From: JADFNB01 sp036397455
GTDB lineage: Bacteria > Gemmatimonadota > Gemmatimonadetes > Gemmatimonadales > GWC2-71-9
Assembly: GCA_036397455.1 (NCBI GenBank)
Contig: DASWIX010000058.1
Span: 1 to 64,000, forward strand
DNA: 64,000 nt
Direction: 5' to 3'
Shown here: one piece after another, positions 33,983 through 43,194 of the stretch
Layout of the letters: every line of letters starts with the position of its first letter
How positions within the stretch are numbered: position 1 is the stretch's first letter
Notes under the pieces: model-generated
Told to the model about the DNA's origin: nothing
Seen by the model: only the letters and a program-made list of their open reading frames with translations
The model's database searches: none
Position numbers and translations under genes: made by a program

Positions 33983-35253
33983 CCGCCCCCACCCTCCGGC
34001 CGGCGGCCGAGACGCCCCCCCACCGGCACCTCCATCCGATCCTAGCGGCGGGAGGCGTGCTGTATGTGCTGGCGATCGGGACGGTGGACATCAACTTCCG
34101 CCTGGGCAGCACCGGGTCGGACGTTCCGTCGCCGGAAACGGCGGCTGCCCTGGTGTTCTGGCTCGTCGCTTCCGTATTCGGGATGCCCCTGCTTCCCGGC
34201 GTGATCCGTCAATGGCGGAGTGCCGAGCCTCGATTGGTACTCCTCATCCTGGCCTTCGGCCTTGCCCTAGCGTTCCGCTCGCCCGACCCGGCATACTCGG
34301 TGGCGGCCGTCGCAACGCACGCGGCCGCCTTCGTTTTCGCTGGAGTGGCCGTAGCGACCCTTTCCGTGCAGCGGTTGACGTTCCTGACCGCGCTCGGGGC
34401 GGTGATGTACGCGGCCGGATCGCTGATTCTGTATGCGTTTGTGCCGGCGATCGGGCACCATCACCATGTGATCAGCCTCGGACCATTTACCTTCAGCCGG
34501 CTGGCTGGCTTGTCTCACCCCAACAAGGTGGGCCTCCTCATGGTCCTCGGCGCCGGGGCCTGGATTGCGTCCGCGCCGCGGGTGCGAGCGAGCCTTCAAC
34601 TTCTAACGCCCGCGGTTCTTGTCCTGCTCGGCACGACGTTGTTCCTGACCTATAGCCGTACGGCCGTGATCACGGGTCTCCTTGGACTGCTCGTGATGCG
34701 GGTACGCACGCTTGGCCAACGCCTTGCCGTGGTGTCATTGATCGCGCTGATCGTCGCTGGCACAGTGGTGGTGGCATTTGACCGACTCTCCGTTGACACC
34801 CTCGCCGTGCTGAGCCGCCAGGCCAGTAGCACGGAGGAAGTCATCACGCTTTCGGGGCGCCTGCTCATCTGGGCTAGCTCCCTCAGTTATATACTGCAGC
34901 GGCCGATCTTGGGATGGGGCTTCGCATCGAACCGTTCCCTGCTCGCCGGTGAGTTTACGGTCGGAGGCTTCGTGCCGGATCAGGCGCACAACCTGCTGCT
35001 GAACACTGCCATGACCCTCGGGACAGTCGGGCTGGGACTGTTGTTCCTGATATTCGTGCGGCAGGTGACGCGGCGACCCACGGCCGGCGCGTCGCTCTAC
35101 TGGCGGTTTGTGGTGGTCGCCTTCCTGTTTTCCACCCTGACGGAATCGTATGTCTTCGCCGGGATGCCGACCGTCATCGGATTCATCTGGTTCGTCAGCG
35201 TCTATCGGCTGGCCGCCTCCGCGCCCGAACGCCCCCCCCCACCGGACGACTGA
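33979..35253 (+). CDS. O-antigen ligase/polymerase family membrane protein
   Basis: A 424-residue polytopic protein (about 10-12 hydrophobic segments) whose GTG overlaps the previous stop. Family pattern: SRLAGLSHPNKVGLLMVLGA, FLTYSRTAVITGLL, and the loop LSGRLLIWASSLSYI with RPILGWGFASNRSL and DQAHNLLLN. That order is typical of Wzy_C domain proteins. This is the second polymerase/ligase in the window. Its last 52 bp overlap the 3' end of the convergent fusion gene. Confidence 0.82.
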   Translation: MTAPTLRPAAETPPHRHLHPILAAGGVLYVLAIGTVDINFRLGSTGSDVPSPETAAALVFWLVASVFGMPLLPGVIRQWRSAEPRLVLLILAFGLALAFRSPDPAYSVAAVATHAAAFVFAGVAVATLSVQRLTFLTALGAVMYAAGSLILYAFVPAIGHHHHVISLGPFTFSRLAGLSHPNKVGLLMVLGAGAWIASAPRVRASLQLLTPAVLVLLGTTLFLTYSRTAVITGLLGLLVMRVRTLGQRLAVVSLIALIVAGTVVVAFDRLSVDTLAVLSRQASSTEEVITLSGRLLIWASSLSYILQRPILGWGFASNRSLLAGEFTVGGFVPDQAHNLLLNTAMTLGTVGLGLLFLIFVRQVTRRPTAGASLYWRFVVVAFLFSTLTESYVFAGMPTVIGFIWFVSVYRLAASAPERPPPPDD

Positions 35254-37214
35254 CCCGCGAGCCGCTCAGCGATCGCGCCGGCGCGCGACAACCAGCCCGC
35301 CTCCTGTTCGGCGCGCAGTTCCAGCACCTCTCGGCGCAGGCGATTCCAGTCCGCCAATCCCGAGCGGATCCCGTCGGCGATCGCGCTCCCGGAGCGGGGA
35401 TCCACGAACACCGCCCCGCGATGGTACAACTCGCGCAACAGAACCGTGTCCGCAATCACGAGCGGAGTTCCCATCCCGACAGCCTCGGTAGCCACGTTCA
35501 GTTGCACGCCCTCCCGGGTTGTGAGTCCCAGCACAAGGGACGCTTCGCCAACGAGTCGATTGAAATCGGCGCTGGGCAGGAAACCTGTGAGCCGGACGTT
35601 CGCGGGGAGTGCTGAAAAATCGTAGCGCCCCCGTGCACGGTCGAGGTTCCCGGTGATGATTACCTCCACGTCCGGCATCTGCCGCGCAGCATCCAAGACC
35701 TCAGCCACCGGTTCGTCGTCCCCGAAACCGCACGGGAACACCACCCTCGGGGTGCCGCCGCGCTCATCGCTGCCTTGCGGCAGGTGCATAGCCGGCCTGC
35801 CCTCGAGGATGGCCAGCCGGTCCCCGTCGATTCCTTTCTGGCAGGCATCGGCGAGAACCTGCCTATTGTGCACGATGACCAGGTCACACGCGTTGAGGGC
35901 CCTTCGCGCCCACGGGAACGCGAACCAAGGCCGCCGGAACATGCTGTTGTGGCAATCTGCGATCAGGGCCATCCGCCGCCGGACTACCCGCTTGACGATG
36001 ACCGCCACGTAGAGGAGCGGGGTTGGCGCGAGCTGCACCCAGACGATCGAGGGCCGGCGCGATACGAGCATCCAGCCCGTCTGCAGCGACTTGAGCACGT
36101 ATTCAATGGCGCGTGCCCAGCGGCGCGGTAGGTTCCAGCTGAGAAACACGAGCCGGAATCCGAAGAACGGTTCTATGGCCTCAGGCCGACTAATATAGGA
36201 CCACGCCAGAAACAGGTGCGGTCCGGCCCGCCCGCCGGGCGACTCGGTCCGCGGCGTGAGCCGGCGGCGCACGCGGGCCGCGAGCTTGAGCAACTCCACC
36301 CGGAGCGCCATCAGCTTGTAGGCGGTGCGGCTGCCCGACACGGCGCGGTTTCCCACGACGGCGAGCGCGACGATATCCGCCCGCCGCGCCCGCCGTCGCT
36401 CACCCGGCGTTAGAGGCCAGGGTGCCGCAGCATACTCACGTTCGTAGCCGAAAGCCGCCAAGCTCTGCCACGCAATCTCCTCGATGCGCCGGATCATCTC
36501 GGGGTCAAACTGCGTCCGCCACTTTTGCTGATTGTGCGCCAGGATCTCGCCGCCGTAGTTGAGATGCCCGTCGAGCTGCTCGTCTTCGTTCTCGTGGAAC
36601 CGGGTCATCCCCTCGTCGTATGGCAGGTGCAGCAGGGTGCACACGCGTCGCGACACCTCGGCAACATCCGCGAGGATATCTTCGAATCGGACGATCAGAC
36701 CGGCGGGGCCGTACAGATCCTCGAGGGCGGACCGGGCGGCCGTCATGCGGGTGTCCCACTTTGAGGCACACCACAGTGGGTCCTTTCCCCATTTGCGCCG
36801 CCAGGAGAGGCAGACGTCCCGAACGTCGCGAACCAGGAGGATCACTCTGGACTCCGGAAAGACGCCGTGCAGCTCGCGTAGGCGTTCGGCGTACTGGGGC
36901 GTCTTGTTACCGAGCCAGTGCGCCGGCCGATCGGCGACGAGACGGCCATAGACGTCCGCGAAGGTCCGACAGGCCCGCAGCTCCTCGACCGTCAGTGCCC
37001 GGCGGCGAAGCTGTCGGTAGACATCGCGGCGCACGAGGGACCGTTCGACCTCCCGCACCTCGCCCGGGAGGAGGGCGGGCGGGAATCGGCACGCAACATC
37101 CAGCAGGAAGGGATACTCGCCACCGAGCCAGATGGACTCATGAGCGCGGAGGACGGTCTTAAGCAGCTCGGTGCCTGAGGATGGGAATCCCACTATAAAA
37201 AGAAACTGTTGCAC
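35202..37214 (-). CDS. Sulfotransferase-glycosyltransferase fusion protein
   Basis: A 670-residue protein of two enzyme domains. Residues 1-270 are a sulfotransferase: 5'-phosphosulfate loop GFPSSGTELLK (9-19), GNKTPQY (102-108) and 3'-phosphate motif RDVRDVCLSWR (129-139). Residues about 330-660 are a GT4-like GT-B domain (LIADCHNSMFRRPW, VVFPCGFGDDEPVAEVL, LTTREGVQLNVATEAVGMG). Sulfotransferases take sulfate from PAPS; the fusion suggests sulfation coupled to sugar addition. The start GTG has a GGGAG ribosome site. A longer frame upstream lacks homology. Confidence 0.85.
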   Translation of the reverse strand: MQQFLFIVGFPSSGTELLKTVLRAHESIWLGGEYPFLLDVACRFPPALLPGEVREVERSLVRRDVYRQLRRRALTVEELRACRTFADVYGRLVADRPAHWLGNKTPQYAERLRELHGVFPESRVILLVRDVRDVCLSWRRKWGKDPLWCASKWDTRMTAARSALEDLYGPAGLIVRFEDILADVAEVSRRVCTLLHLPYDEGMTRFHENEDEQLDGHLNYGGEILAHNQQKWRTQFDPEMIRRIEEIAWQSLAAFGYEREYAAAPWPLTPGERRRARRADIVALAVVGNRAVSGSRTAYKLMALRVELLKLAARVRRRLTPRTESPGGRAGPHLFLAWSYISRPEAIEPFFGFRLVFLSWNLPRRWARAIEYVLKSLQTGWMLVSRRPSIVWVQLAPTPLLYVAVIVKRVVRRRMALIADCHNSMFRRPWFAFPWARRALNACDLVIVHNRQVLADACQKGIDGDRLAILEGRPAMHLPQGSDERGGTPRVVFPCGFGDDEPVAEVLDAARQMPDVEVIITGNLDRARGRYDFSALPANVRLTGFLPSADFNRLVGEASLVLGLTTREGVQLNVATEAVGMGTPLVIADTVLLRELYHRGAVFVDPRSGSAIADGIRSGLADWNRLRREVLELRAEQEAGWLSRAGAIAERLAGQSSGGGGRSGAEAASR

Positions 37215-37458
37215 GCTCGTGCTCCCTCGTGGTCGTGCGGTGCCGCCCAGCCCCCGCAGCGTGGACGATGAACCTAACCGCAACGGCCTGTGGAAAAGCA
37301 AGGGCCGGTACGCCGTGGTCCCGGGTGGGACGCTCCCTTAGATTGGGGTGATTCCTCCGCGCTATCCCCCGTGCCGGATGGCCCGCTAATCCACCGGGAA
37401 ACATCGATCGCGGACCGTGTTAAATTGCCCGCCAGTCCCACGGGACACGAGGAGACTG
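37215..37458. promoter_or_regulatory. Divergent intergenic region
   Basis: 244 bp between the fusion gene (minus) and the flippase (plus), the only divergent gap in the second polysaccharide block. No gene seen. A less GC-rich segment at 37415-37432 (ccgtgttaaattgcc) lies about 35 bp upstream of the flippase start and could hold a -10 element. Confidence 0.3.
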
Positions 37459-38712
37459 ATGGCCCGTAACAAGCTCTACCGCCTCACCTCCAGCTTCGCG
37501 TCGCTCGCCGCGGTGCAAGTCTCCACGAATCTCGCCTCGCTGGTCACCGTGCCGTTTCTCTCGCGCGTGCTGGGCCCTGCTAGTTGGGGCGCGCTCGTCC
37601 TCGCCCAAGCGATTCGGATGGTAACCTGGCCCCTCGTGGAGTATGGATTTACCTACTCAGCCACGCGCGACATTGCGCTCGACACGTCCCGGCCGCAGGA
37701 CCAGCAGGCGGTGATCGGGCGCGTCCTCGGGGTTCAGATCGTCCTCAGCGTCGCATCAGGTGCGGTGATCCTCGCCATCTGGTGGCTGGTGGGACCCGCA
37801 CATTTGGACTTTCGGCTACTGGCATTCGCATGGATAGGCGCCGTCTTCAGTGGCACCCTTCCCTGGTGGTACTTCCAGTCTCTCGGTGGCCTTTGGGCTC
37901 CGGCCCTGACGACAGTCGCGGCCCGCTGGCTGGCCGTAGTCGCGTTGTTCATCGTCGTTGGGGGTCCACAGGACACGTGGATCGTGCTCGCCCTGGATGC
38001 CCTTGCCGCCGGCTCGGCCGTGTTCGTCTCGTTCAGCGTCGTCCGGAAACGGGCTGGTGCGCTGCCGCTGCACCTAGGCTGGCTCTCGCGCGACCTTCGT
38101 GAAGGATGGCACGTCTTCACGTACCGATTCGCCGAGCGAGTCCAAGACCCGGTCACGACCCTGGCCGTCGGGGCCATCAGCGGCCCGGTGCCCGCCGGGT
38201 TCTTCGGTGGCCTCGAGAAGATCATCAAGCTCCTCCGCAGCGTGACGCAGTCCGCCATGCGAGCGGCCCTAGGCGTGCAGGTGTCGGAACCGCTGGTGCT
38301 GGTTCAGTCGCGTCGTCAACTCTGGCAGGGGCTGTGGCCCACGATTGCCGTAGGATTCGCTGGCGCGCTAGTCCTGTTCCTCGGCCGGCATCTTATCACG
38401 TCGGCCCTGTTGGGGCCGGAGTTCGCACCAGTCGCCGACCTCATCGGCATCGGCGCCGTTCTGGTACCGCTGATTCTCGTCACGGCCTTTGTGGTGACCA
38501 CGGTCCTCATCCCTGCGGGCGCCGATAGTGGTGTTGGCGCTGCGACGGTCCGGTCTACCCTCGCCCTCGCTCTAGCGGCCGCGGCGTTGATCCCGCCCTT
38601 CGGCGCTCCAGGCGCCGTGATAGCTCTGATCATCGCGGAGACCGTTCGCTCGGTGTTGCTCGTGAGACAGGCAGAGCGTCACCTCGAAGGCGCGGTGGCG
38701 GGCGCAGCCTGA
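37459..38712 (+). CDS. Wzx-like polysaccharide flippase
   Basis: A 417-residue membrane protein with about 12 hydrophobic segments. It begins ARNKLYRLTSSFASLAAVQV, followed by FLSRVLGPASWGALVLAQAI, the usual N-terminal signature of RfbX-type flippases. The ATG has a strong ribosome site (GAGGAG, 6 bp upstream), clearly better than neighbouring genes, consistent with being first in a transcription unit. It would move the sulfated or uronate repeat unit across the membrane. Confidence 0.85.
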   Translation: MARNKLYRLTSSFASLAAVQVSTNLASLVTVPFLSRVLGPASWGALVLAQAIRMVTWPLVEYGFTYSATRDIALDTSRPQDQQAVIGRVLGVQIVLSVASGAVILAIWWLVGPAHLDFRLLAFAWIGAVFSGTLPWWYFQSLGGLWAPALTTVAARWLAVVALFIVVGGPQDTWIVLALDALAAGSAVFVSFSVVRKRAGALPLHLGWLSRDLREGWHVFTYRFAERVQDPVTTLAVGAISGPVPAGFFGGLEKIIKLLRSVTQSAMRAALGVQVSEPLVLVQSRRQLWQGLWPTIAVGFAGALVLFLGRHLITSALLGPEFAPVADLIGIGAVLVPLILVTAFVVTTVLIPAGADSGVGAATVRSTLALALAAAALIPPFGAPGAVIALIIAETVRSVLLVRQAERHLEGAVAGAA

Positions 38713-40650
38713 ATGCCGTCCCTACGTTGGTATTTCACGCGGGCTCGTGGCATGCGTGGATGGGAGTTCGCCGAAAAGGCGTGGTCCCTGATCCGCAGCG
38801 TCGTGGACGGCCTCGTCACGGCACCCGCCTACCGCACACTCCGGAGCCGCGGGGCGTGGCTGGCAGCCGACCCGGCACCAGCACCCGAGTGGCGGCTTCC
38901 AGCGGGGGCGGCCGACGTTGCGTTGCTCCGTGAAGCTGACAAGGTCATCTCAACGCGCCCTTGGGACTTCTTCGGGCTCGATCCGGCAGTCGAGGCACCG
39001 ATCGACTGGCATCGGGACCCGTATAGCGGGCGGCAGGCACCGCGGCGGCACCCTCTCCGGATCAACCATCGAGATCCCGCGGTGGTCCGATCCATAAAGT
39101 GCATCTGGGAGAAGAACCGACACCAGCATCTAACCCGCGCAGCTCTGGCCTATCGCGTGACCGGCGACGAGCGCTACGCGGAGGCGGTTACGAGCCAACT
39201 CTTGGACTGGTGCGAAAACAATCCACCGTTCGTCGGTGTCAATTGGAGCCAAGGACTCGAGTCGGGGATCCGTTTGATCGCCTGGGCCTGGTGCGAACGC
39301 TTGCTCCGTAGCTCGACGGCCTACACCCAAGCGTTTGGCCCTCAGTCACCGCTTTGGCGGGCCGCCTATCTCCAGATGAGACAGATCCGGTGGCACGCTT
39401 CGACCGGGTCATCGGCGAACAACCATCTGCTCGGGGAACTGGCTGGCCTTGTCGCGGCCGCAGAGGCATTTCCGCACCTCCGAAACGCGGCAGCTTGGGG
39501 GCGCTGGGCCGCCCAAGCCTTCAACCGCGAATTCCCCCGCCAGTTCGACCGCGGCGGGCTCAACCGGGAGGCCGCCTTCGCCTATCACGTTTTCTCCGCC
39601 GTGTTCGGCCTCCACACCTGGATCGCGGTCGGGGGCACGGGCGACTTGTTGGATGGTCAATTCGAAACGGCCTTGGCCAGTGCGATACGCGTGGTCGGTG
39701 AATTGCGGAGCCCCGCAGGACGCAGCCCGCGATACGGCGACGACGACGAGGGTGTTGCCTTCCTGCTCAGCGCCCGGAGCGTCCATCCGGAGGACATCCT
39801 GCTCGCGGCTGGTCAGCGGTGGTGGAACCTGTCCTTCGGCTTTGACCCCCGCGCCGAGGCAGTCGTGGAGTTACTGTCCGGCGGGAAGTTACCGCGTGTC
39901 GGTGGTGCCGCACTCGGAGCATTCGATCCAACCGCCGTGAGCCATGTCCCCTTGCGGATGCACTCGGGAGATCGCGAGGTGCTGGTGCTGTTCGACACCG
40001 GCCCGCACGGATTCCCGCAGACTGGAGCGCACGGGCATGCCGACGCGCTGGCGTTCACTCTGTCGGTCGGGGAAGCCGATCTCGTGGTCGATCCCGGTAC
40101 GTACTGCTACCATGAACACCCCACGGCACGTAATCAGTTTCGTGACAGCCGGGCGCACAATGTCCTCATTGTGAACGGCGAGCCGCAGTCCGAGATTATC
40201 GGCCTGTTTCAGTGGGGACGCCGCGCCAATGCCACGCTTCGCTCGTGGGAGGCAACAACCGACCAGGTTACGGCATCGGCCGAGCACGATGGATATGCCC
40301 ACCTCGGCGCCCGCCACGAGCGCGTGCTCAGACTGCAGCCTGAGGCGCTCCTCGTTACGGACCGCATTTCAGTCCCCTCGGGAACGACGTGGTCCGTCGA
40401 GGGCTATCTCCATTTCCACCCAGATGCGAAGGTGGAGAGGGCCGGCCCACTGACCTTTCGTGTGCGGGTTGGCGAACAGAAGGCAGACTTGGAACTGGAG
40501 GGGTGGGCTGAGGCCTGTGTGGTACGGGGTGAGCCAGTGGGAGTGTACTCCCGCAGGTATCTTCAGCGCGAATCGAGTCCCGCACTGGTGGCCACCGCCC
40601 CGGTCGCAGGCCACGGTACTTTCAGCACTCAAATCCGATGGGTAACATAG
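38713..40650 (+). CDS. Heparinase II/III-like polysaccharide lyase
   Basis: A 645-residue protein. The N-terminal alpha/alpha-toroid part has ACEHLTRA-type helices (KNRHQHLTRAALAYRVTGD, SSANNHLLGELAGLVAAAEA). The C-terminal beta-sandwich has the family hallmark GAHGHADALAFTLSVGEADL, then VVDPGTYCYHEHP. No classic signal peptide is evident. Enzymes of this class cut uronate-containing polysaccharides by beta-elimination; in a biosynthesis locus they may trim or degrade stalled polymer. Starts immediately after the flippase stop. Confidence 0.85.
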   Translation: MPSLRWYFTRARGMRGWEFAEKAWSLIRSVVDGLVTAPAYRTLRSRGAWLAADPAPAPEWRLPAGAADVALLREADKVISTRPWDFFGLDPAVEAPIDWHRDPYSGRQAPRRHPLRINHRDPAVVRSIKCIWEKNRHQHLTRAALAYRVTGDERYAEAVTSQLLDWCENNPPFVGVNWSQGLESGIRLIAWAWCERLLRSSTAYTQAFGPQSPLWRAAYLQMRQIRWHASTGSSANNHLLGELAGLVAAAEAFPHLRNAAAWGRWAAQAFNREFPRQFDRGGLNREAAFAYHVFSAVFGLHTWIAVGGTGDLLDGQFETALASAIRVVGELRSPAGRSPRYGDDDEGVAFLLSARSVHPEDILLAAGQRWWNLSFGFDPRAEAVVELLSGGKLPRVGGAALGAFDPTAVSHVPLRMHSGDREVLVLFDTGPHGFPQTGAHGHADALAFTLSVGEADLVVDPGTYCYHEHPTARNQFRDSRAHNVLIVNGEPQSEIIGLFQWGRRANATLRSWEATTDQVTASAEHDGYAHLGARHERVLRLQPEALLVTDRISVPSGTTWSVEGYLHFHPDAKVERAGPLTFRVRVGEQKADLELEGWAEACVVRGEPVGVYSRRYLQRESSPALVATAPVAGHGTFSTQIRWVT

Positions 40651-41951
40651 TGCGTGTAGAGATTGTTGGACTAGGATACGTCGGTGTCGTCACGGCCGCG
40701 AGTCTCGCCCGGGTCGGCCACGAGGTGTACGGCTACGACTTTGACCATCACAAGGTCGCCAACCTCCGGCGAGGTATCGCCCCGATTCACGAACCCGGAC
40801 TCCCCGAAGCGATCGCGGCGGGCCTCGCGGCGGGTCGCTTGCACTTTGCAGTGCCGGAGCCAGAGGCGCCCGCGCCGGCTGAGGTCACGCTGATCGCCGT
40901 TGGCACTCCAATCGCCGCCTCAGGCCGGCTTGACACACGTGCGGTACGGCGCGTCGTGCTCGATCGCGCTGAGTCATATCGCGACCTCGGGGTGCGGGGC
41001 CTCATCCTCATTCGCAGCACCCTTAATCCTGGGGATACAGACGAGATCGTGTCGTCCGTCGAACGCGCGGGGTGCGCAGACGCTGCCACCGTCGGCTTCC
41101 ACCCCGAATTCCTGCGCGAGGGCACGGCCATCGAGGACTTCTTTGCTCCGGAACTCATTGTGCTCGGGGGCCTGAATGAAACCGCGCTGGGCGGCAAGAT
41201 CACCGCTCTGTACGATGGCATTCCCGGCGCCTACCACTGGCTGCGGGCGACCGAAGCTGAGCTGCTGAAGCTAGCAGGGAACGCCTGGCACGGAGTCAAG
41301 ATAACATTCGCCAACGAAATCGGCCGAATAGGCCGAGCCTATGGTTGCGACGCGCGCCGTGTGATGCAGGTGCTGACTCAGGACCGGAAACTCAATGTGT
41401 CTCCTGCCTATATGCGACCCGGTTTTGCCTATGGTGGTTCGTGCCTTCCCAAGGACATTGGTGCCCTTGGGGGTGCCGCTAGTCGGAACGCCGTTACGGT
41501 GCCGCTCGTCGCGGCACTGCCGACGGCAAATGACCAGCACTGGCGCGCAGCGGCGGAACCTTTCCTGGGGCAGTGTGAACGCATCGGCCTAGTCGGCGTG
41601 AGCTTCAAGCCGGGGACGGATGACGTGCGTGAGAGTCCCGCGCTCGCCTTGGGTTCATTCCTCCGGCTGCGCGGCCTCGGGGTTCGCTACCATGACCCCC
41701 TGGCGGACCTGGGACGGGCGGGTGGTGCTGTGGCGGAGTATCTGAGCGCACTGCTAGGGAGCGGCGGTCCGTTCGCGTCTGCCGACCTCCGCCGGTTGGT
41801 CGAGTGGTCAGATGGACTGCTGGTGACCCAAGCGCTTCCGGATCTTCCCGGCGCGCTACGTCAGTTCGAGTTCGCGGGCCTCGTCGTGGACGTCGTGGGC
41901 GTCCCGGATCTCGCGAGCGGCCCGTGGCGGTATGTCGGGCTCTGCTGGTAG
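40650..41951 (+). CDS. Nucleotide-sugar 6-dehydrogenase (GDP-mannose/UDP-glucose dehydrogenase family)
   Basis: A 433-residue NAD-dependent enzyme. Rossmann motif GLGYVGVVTAASLARVGHEV (7-26), HPEFLREGTAIEDF (151-164), KLAGNAWHGVKITFANEIGR (207-226) and catalytic Cys265 in YGGSCLPKDIGAL. NAWHGVKITFANE and the spacing recall GDP-mannose dehydrogenase AlgD more than UDP-glucose dehydrogenase, so GDP-mannuronate is the likelier product, as an inference. The GTG 40650 overlaps the lyase stop; ATG 40638 is an in-frame alternative. With the lyase it points to a uronate polymer. Confidence 0.87.
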   Translation: MRVEIVGLGYVGVVTAASLARVGHEVYGYDFDHHKVANLRRGIAPIHEPGLPEAIAAGLAAGRLHFAVPEPEAPAPAEVTLIAVGTPIAASGRLDTRAVRRVVLDRAESYRDLGVRGLILIRSTLNPGDTDEIVSSVERAGCADAATVGFHPEFLREGTAIEDFFAPELIVLGGLNETALGGKITALYDGIPGAYHWLRATEAELLKLAGNAWHGVKITFANEIGRIGRAYGCDARRVMQVLTQDRKLNVSPAYMRPGFAYGGSCLPKDIGALGGAASRNAVTVPLVAALPTANDQHWRAAAEPFLGQCERIGLVGVSFKPGTDDVRESPALALGSFLRLRGLGVRYHDPLADLGRAGGAVAEYLSALLGSGGPFASADLRRLVEWSDGLLVTQALPDLPGALRQFEFAGLVVDVVGVPDLASGPWRYVGLCW

Positions 41952-41964
41952 CGGGAGCCGCGCC

Positions 41965-43194
41965 ATGGGGCGTCGTGTCCTGATCTTCGTGGAGAACCTC
42001 CCGGTACCGTTCGACCGTCGGGTGTGGATGGAATCCACCACCCTCCGGGATGCCGGGTACGGGGTAACGGTGATCTGCCCGACGGGGGTCAACGCGAGCC
42101 CTGAGGAGGAAGTGATCGACGGTGTCCGAATCCTGCGGCATCCCCTGCCCGCTGAACGGAGCAGCTTCGCGGGGTACGTCCGTGAGTACTCCAGCGCCCT
42201 CGTGGCTCAATTCCGGCTCGCGCGGCGGGTCATGCGCGAGGGCCGCGTAGACATAGTGCACATCTGCAATCCGCCGGACCTGCTTTTTCTGGTTGCCCTG
42301 TATGTGAAGGTAAGCTGCGGGGCCCGGATCATCTTCGACCACCACGACCTTTCCCCGGAGCTGTTCGAGGCCAAGTTCGGCCGCCGTGGCTTACTGTACT
42401 GGGTGCTCCGGCTGCTTGAGTACCTGACCTACCAGACAGCCGACCACGTCATCGCAACCAACGAGTCGTTCCGGACCATCGCGCTCAGGCGGGGACATGT
42501 GCATCCGCGCCGTGTCAGCGTCGTCCGCAGCGCGCCGGCTCCGGGGAAGTTTGCGCCCCGCCCGGCCGATGGACGCCCGTGGCACGCTGGCCGACCCTTC
42601 CTCCTCGCGTACATTGGCGTCATGGGCGAGTCGGACGGTGTTGATGGACTGCTGGACGTAGCGCACATTCTCCGCCATCGCGGGCGCCGAGACGTGCGGA
42701 TGGTCCTGATCGGGACGGGTCCCATGTACGAGAAACTGCGGACGCAGGCGACGCAGATGCGGCTGGAGGACAACGTGGAGTTCCTAGGAGCCGTCCACGA
42801 CGAGACGGTCATCAAGGTACTCAGCGAGGCGGACGTATGTCTCAATCCCGACCCATGCACTGTCATGAATGACCTATCGACGATGAACAAGATCCTCGAG
42901 TATATGGCGCTGGCCAAGCCGATTGTACAGTATGACCTGTGGGAAGGCCGGGTCTCGGCGGGCGAGGCCTGCCTGTATGCTCGCTGCGGGGATCCGGAGG
43001 ACTTCGCGGACTGCATCGAGCGCCTTCTGGACCGGCCTAAGGAACGCGCACGCCGTGGAGCCCTTGGACGAGAGCGATTCCTGACGAGCCTCAGCTGGGA
43101 ACACCAGCGCAACCATCTCCTTGACGCCTACGCGGCCGCCCTCGATGCTGAGCGTACCCGCGGTCCTCTGGACCCGAACGCCGAATCGCCATGA
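41965..43194 (+). CDS. Glycosyltransferase family 4
   Basis: A 409-residue GT-B enzyme. N-terminal VLIFVENLPVPFDRRVWMES and DIVHICNPPDLLFLVALYVK; C-terminal LLAYIGVMGESDGVDGLL, VLIGTGPMYEKLRTQA and the donor region DLSTMNKILEYMALAKPIVQ. The pattern is common in GT4 enzymes next to nucleotide-sugar dehydrogenases. The ATG 41965 has a GGGAG ribosome site; the frame also opens at 41932. Its stop overlaps the next ATG. Confidence 0.87.
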   Translation: MGRRVLIFVENLPVPFDRRVWMESTTLRDAGYGVTVICPTGVNASPEEEVIDGVRILRHPLPAERSSFAGYVREYSSALVAQFRLARRVMREGRVDIVHICNPPDLLFLVALYVKVSCGARIIFDHHDLSPELFEAKFGRRGLLYWVLRLLEYLTYQTADHVIATNESFRTIALRRGHVHPRRVSVVRSAPAPGKFAPRPADGRPWHAGRPFLLAYIGVMGESDGVDGLLDVAHILRHRGRRDVRMVLIGTGPMYEKLRTQATQMRLEDNVEFLGAVHDETVIKVLSEADVCLNPDPCTVMNDLSTMNKILEYMALAKPIVQYDLWEGRVSAGEACLYARCGDPEDFADCIERLLDRPKERARRGALGRERFLTSLSWEHQRNHLLDAYAAALDAERTRGPLDPNAESP

